From Cytophaga hutchinsonii ATCC 33406 (GTDB lineage Bacteria; Bacteroidota; Bacteroidia; Cytophagales; Cytophagaceae), in NCBI RefSeq assembly GCF_000014145.1, contig NC_008255.1:1055501-1119500 (forward strand): 64,000 nucleotides of DNA, written 5' to 3'. Both the position numbers and the translations under genes were made by a program. A model generated the notes under the pieces. That model was not told the DNA's origin, ran no database searches, and saw only the letters and a list, made by a program, of their open reading frames with translations. Within the stretch, counting starts at the first letter, position 1. Each line of letters starts with the position of its first letter. Positions 63,127 through 64,000 of the stretch are shown here, one piece after another.

Positions 63127-63534
63127 CTATAATTCGTCGTAAACCATTTTAAGGTGTGTTGCGATCATATCTGCAGAGCGACCTTCAATGTGGTGGCGTT
63201 CTACAAAATGTACCAGATTGCCATCTTTAAATACGGCAATAGCAGGAGAAGATGGAGGGTAAGGCAACGTATATTCACGTGCTTTGTTTACAGCTTCTTT
63301 ATCTACGCCAGCAAATACAGTTCCCAGATGTGCGGGTAATTTAGAATGTTCAAGTGATTTGCGAACACCTGGTCTTGCAGTACCTGCAGCGCAACCACAT
63401 ACAGAGTTAATTACAATCATAGATGTGCCTGGCTTTTTCATAAAAGCTTCAACAGCTTCGGGAGTTGTTAATTCAGTGAAACCTGCATTGGCAAGTTCTG
63501 CTTTCATTGGGGCTACTAATTGTTCCGGATACAT
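63127..63534 (-). CDS. Bacilliredoxin (BrxA/BrxB, YphP/YqiW family)
   Basis: This 135-residue protein has the bacilliredoxin CGC active-site motif (C46-G-C48) in VINSVCGCAAGTARPG, with the thioredoxin-like fold ending in LPYPPSSPAIAVFKDGNLVHFVERHHIEG. In Firmicutes BrxA/BrxB remove bacillithiol from oxidised proteins. Here the thiol partner is unknown. The length is typical. The start ATG at 63534 is preceded by about 150 nt with no other gene. Confidence 0.92.
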   Translation of the reverse strand: MYPEQLVAPMKAELANAGFTELTTPEAVEAFMKKPGTSMIVINSVCGCAAGTARPGVRKSLEHSKLPAHLGTVFAGVDKEAVNKAREYTLPYPPSSPAIAVFKDGNLVHFVERHHIEGRSADMIATHLKMVYDEL

Positions 63535-63690
63535 ATGTTTAACGATTAATGCAGAAGGCTTAAGGCCTAATGCTTTTCCTTTCGATTATTTATTTATCTT
63601 ACTTTAATTAAGTTTTATTAATGAGTAGAGATGAGATATGAATTAAGAAACGATAAGCCTTCAGCTTTTAGCTTTAGGCGTTCCGCCTTT

Positions 63691-64000
63691 CTACATAAAT
63701 CCTAACTCCAGCTTCGCTGCATCGCTCATCATTTCCTGGCTCCAGGTCGGATCAAACGTGATTTCTACAGTAACTTCGTTGACACCTTCAATTGCTTTGA
63801 TCTTGTTTTCAACTTCAGCCGGCATCGATTGTGCTGCCGGGCAGTTCGGTGAAGTCAAGGTCATCTGTACAAATATATTGTTGACAGGGAATACGCTTAC
63901 TTCGTATATTAAACCCAGTTCAAATATATTTACAGGGATCTCCGGATCATAAACTGTTTGAATTGCTTCTAACGCTTTATTCTTTAATTCTGCCTGATCT
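63691..64000 (-). CDS. DUF59/SufT-like Fe-S assembly protein, N-terminus beyond window edge
   Basis: The frame is open from base 64000 to a stop at 63691, giving 102 residues of the C-terminal part. It shows the MIP18/DUF59 fold of SufT-type proteins: YDPEIPVNIFELGLIY, then TLTSPNCPAAQSMP with the conserved Cys, and VEITFDPTWSQEMMSDAAK at the end. These proteins help mature Fe-S proteins in the SUF system. The start is outside the window. A suf operon is likely to lie to the right. Confidence 0.88.
   Translation of the reverse strand, partial: DQAELKNKALEAIQTVYDPEIPVNIFELGLIYEVSVFPVNNIFVQMTLTSPNCPAAQSMPAEVENKIKAIEGVNEVTVEITFDPTWSQEMMSDAAKLELGFM

Overview
This window reads as a chromosomal segment of a gliding, polysaccharide-degrading Bacteroidota bacterium of the order Cytophagales, most like Cytophaga hutchinsonii. 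The evidence is a gliding-motility gldC gene, three very large secreted proteins with C-terminal type IX secretion (T9SS) sorting domains, a GH9 glycanase, and promoters of the Bacteroidota form (TTG, about 20 nt, TAnnTTTG). No rRNA, tRNA, CRISPR array, insertion sequence or prophage was seen. The species is an inference from gene content.

Layout. 1-6207 (minus): Fe-S carriers mrp/apbC and nfu, a double-length D-Ala-D-Ala ligase, a kinase-less PASTA protein and a secreted protein that runs off the left edge. 6615-14192 (plus): dnaG, three GT4 glycosyltransferases, ribBA and surE, ended by a strong terminator. 14568-20531 (plus): a TerB-like protein, guaA, a TPR/periplasmic-binding protein, hemL and proC. 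20620-32480 (plus): two giant paralogous surface proteins, each with an N-terminal beta-propeller-like region, a long tract of Ig-type repeats and a T9SS tail. 32591-38987 (minus): a tolC-mfp-RND-tetR efflux operon whose first gene carries a frameshift exactly at an A AAA AAG slippery heptamer. 39285-45819: gldC, a secreted endonuclease-type lipoprotein, then ribF-truB-uppP-DUF3098-ftsX and a sigma/anti-sigma pair. 45906-47429 (minus): marR, folE and a C-X5-HGH pterin synthase. 47654-52195 (plus): cysH, an epimerase, a GH13 enzyme and an FHS-type sugar transporter. 52302-56660 (minus): a GH9 enzyme with five near-identical PKD-like repeats. 56813-64000 (minus): cold-shock-domain protein, methyltransferase, porin, SIMPL protein, small membrane proteins, FabZ-like protein, 2OG-Fe oxygenase, bacilliredoxin and a DUF59/SufT-like protein cut by the right edge.

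How the genes fit together. Much of the window is housekeeping (primase, flavin, purine, haem, proline and pterin synthesis, Fe-S assembly, envelope synthesis). The accessory layer concerns the cell surface and carbohydrate use: secreted repeat proteins, the GH9 enzyme, GH13 plus sugar permease, glycosyltransferases and gliding.

The observations most worth following are the tandem Ddl whose two halves have lost different conserved active-site features, the frameshifted tolC with possible recoding, a promoter embedded in a terminator hairpin just before ftsX, a probable leaderless guaA mRNA, a FabZ-like protein lacking its catalytic His, and the recently amplified repeats in the secreted proteins. 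Several start codons were revised from the longest open frame.
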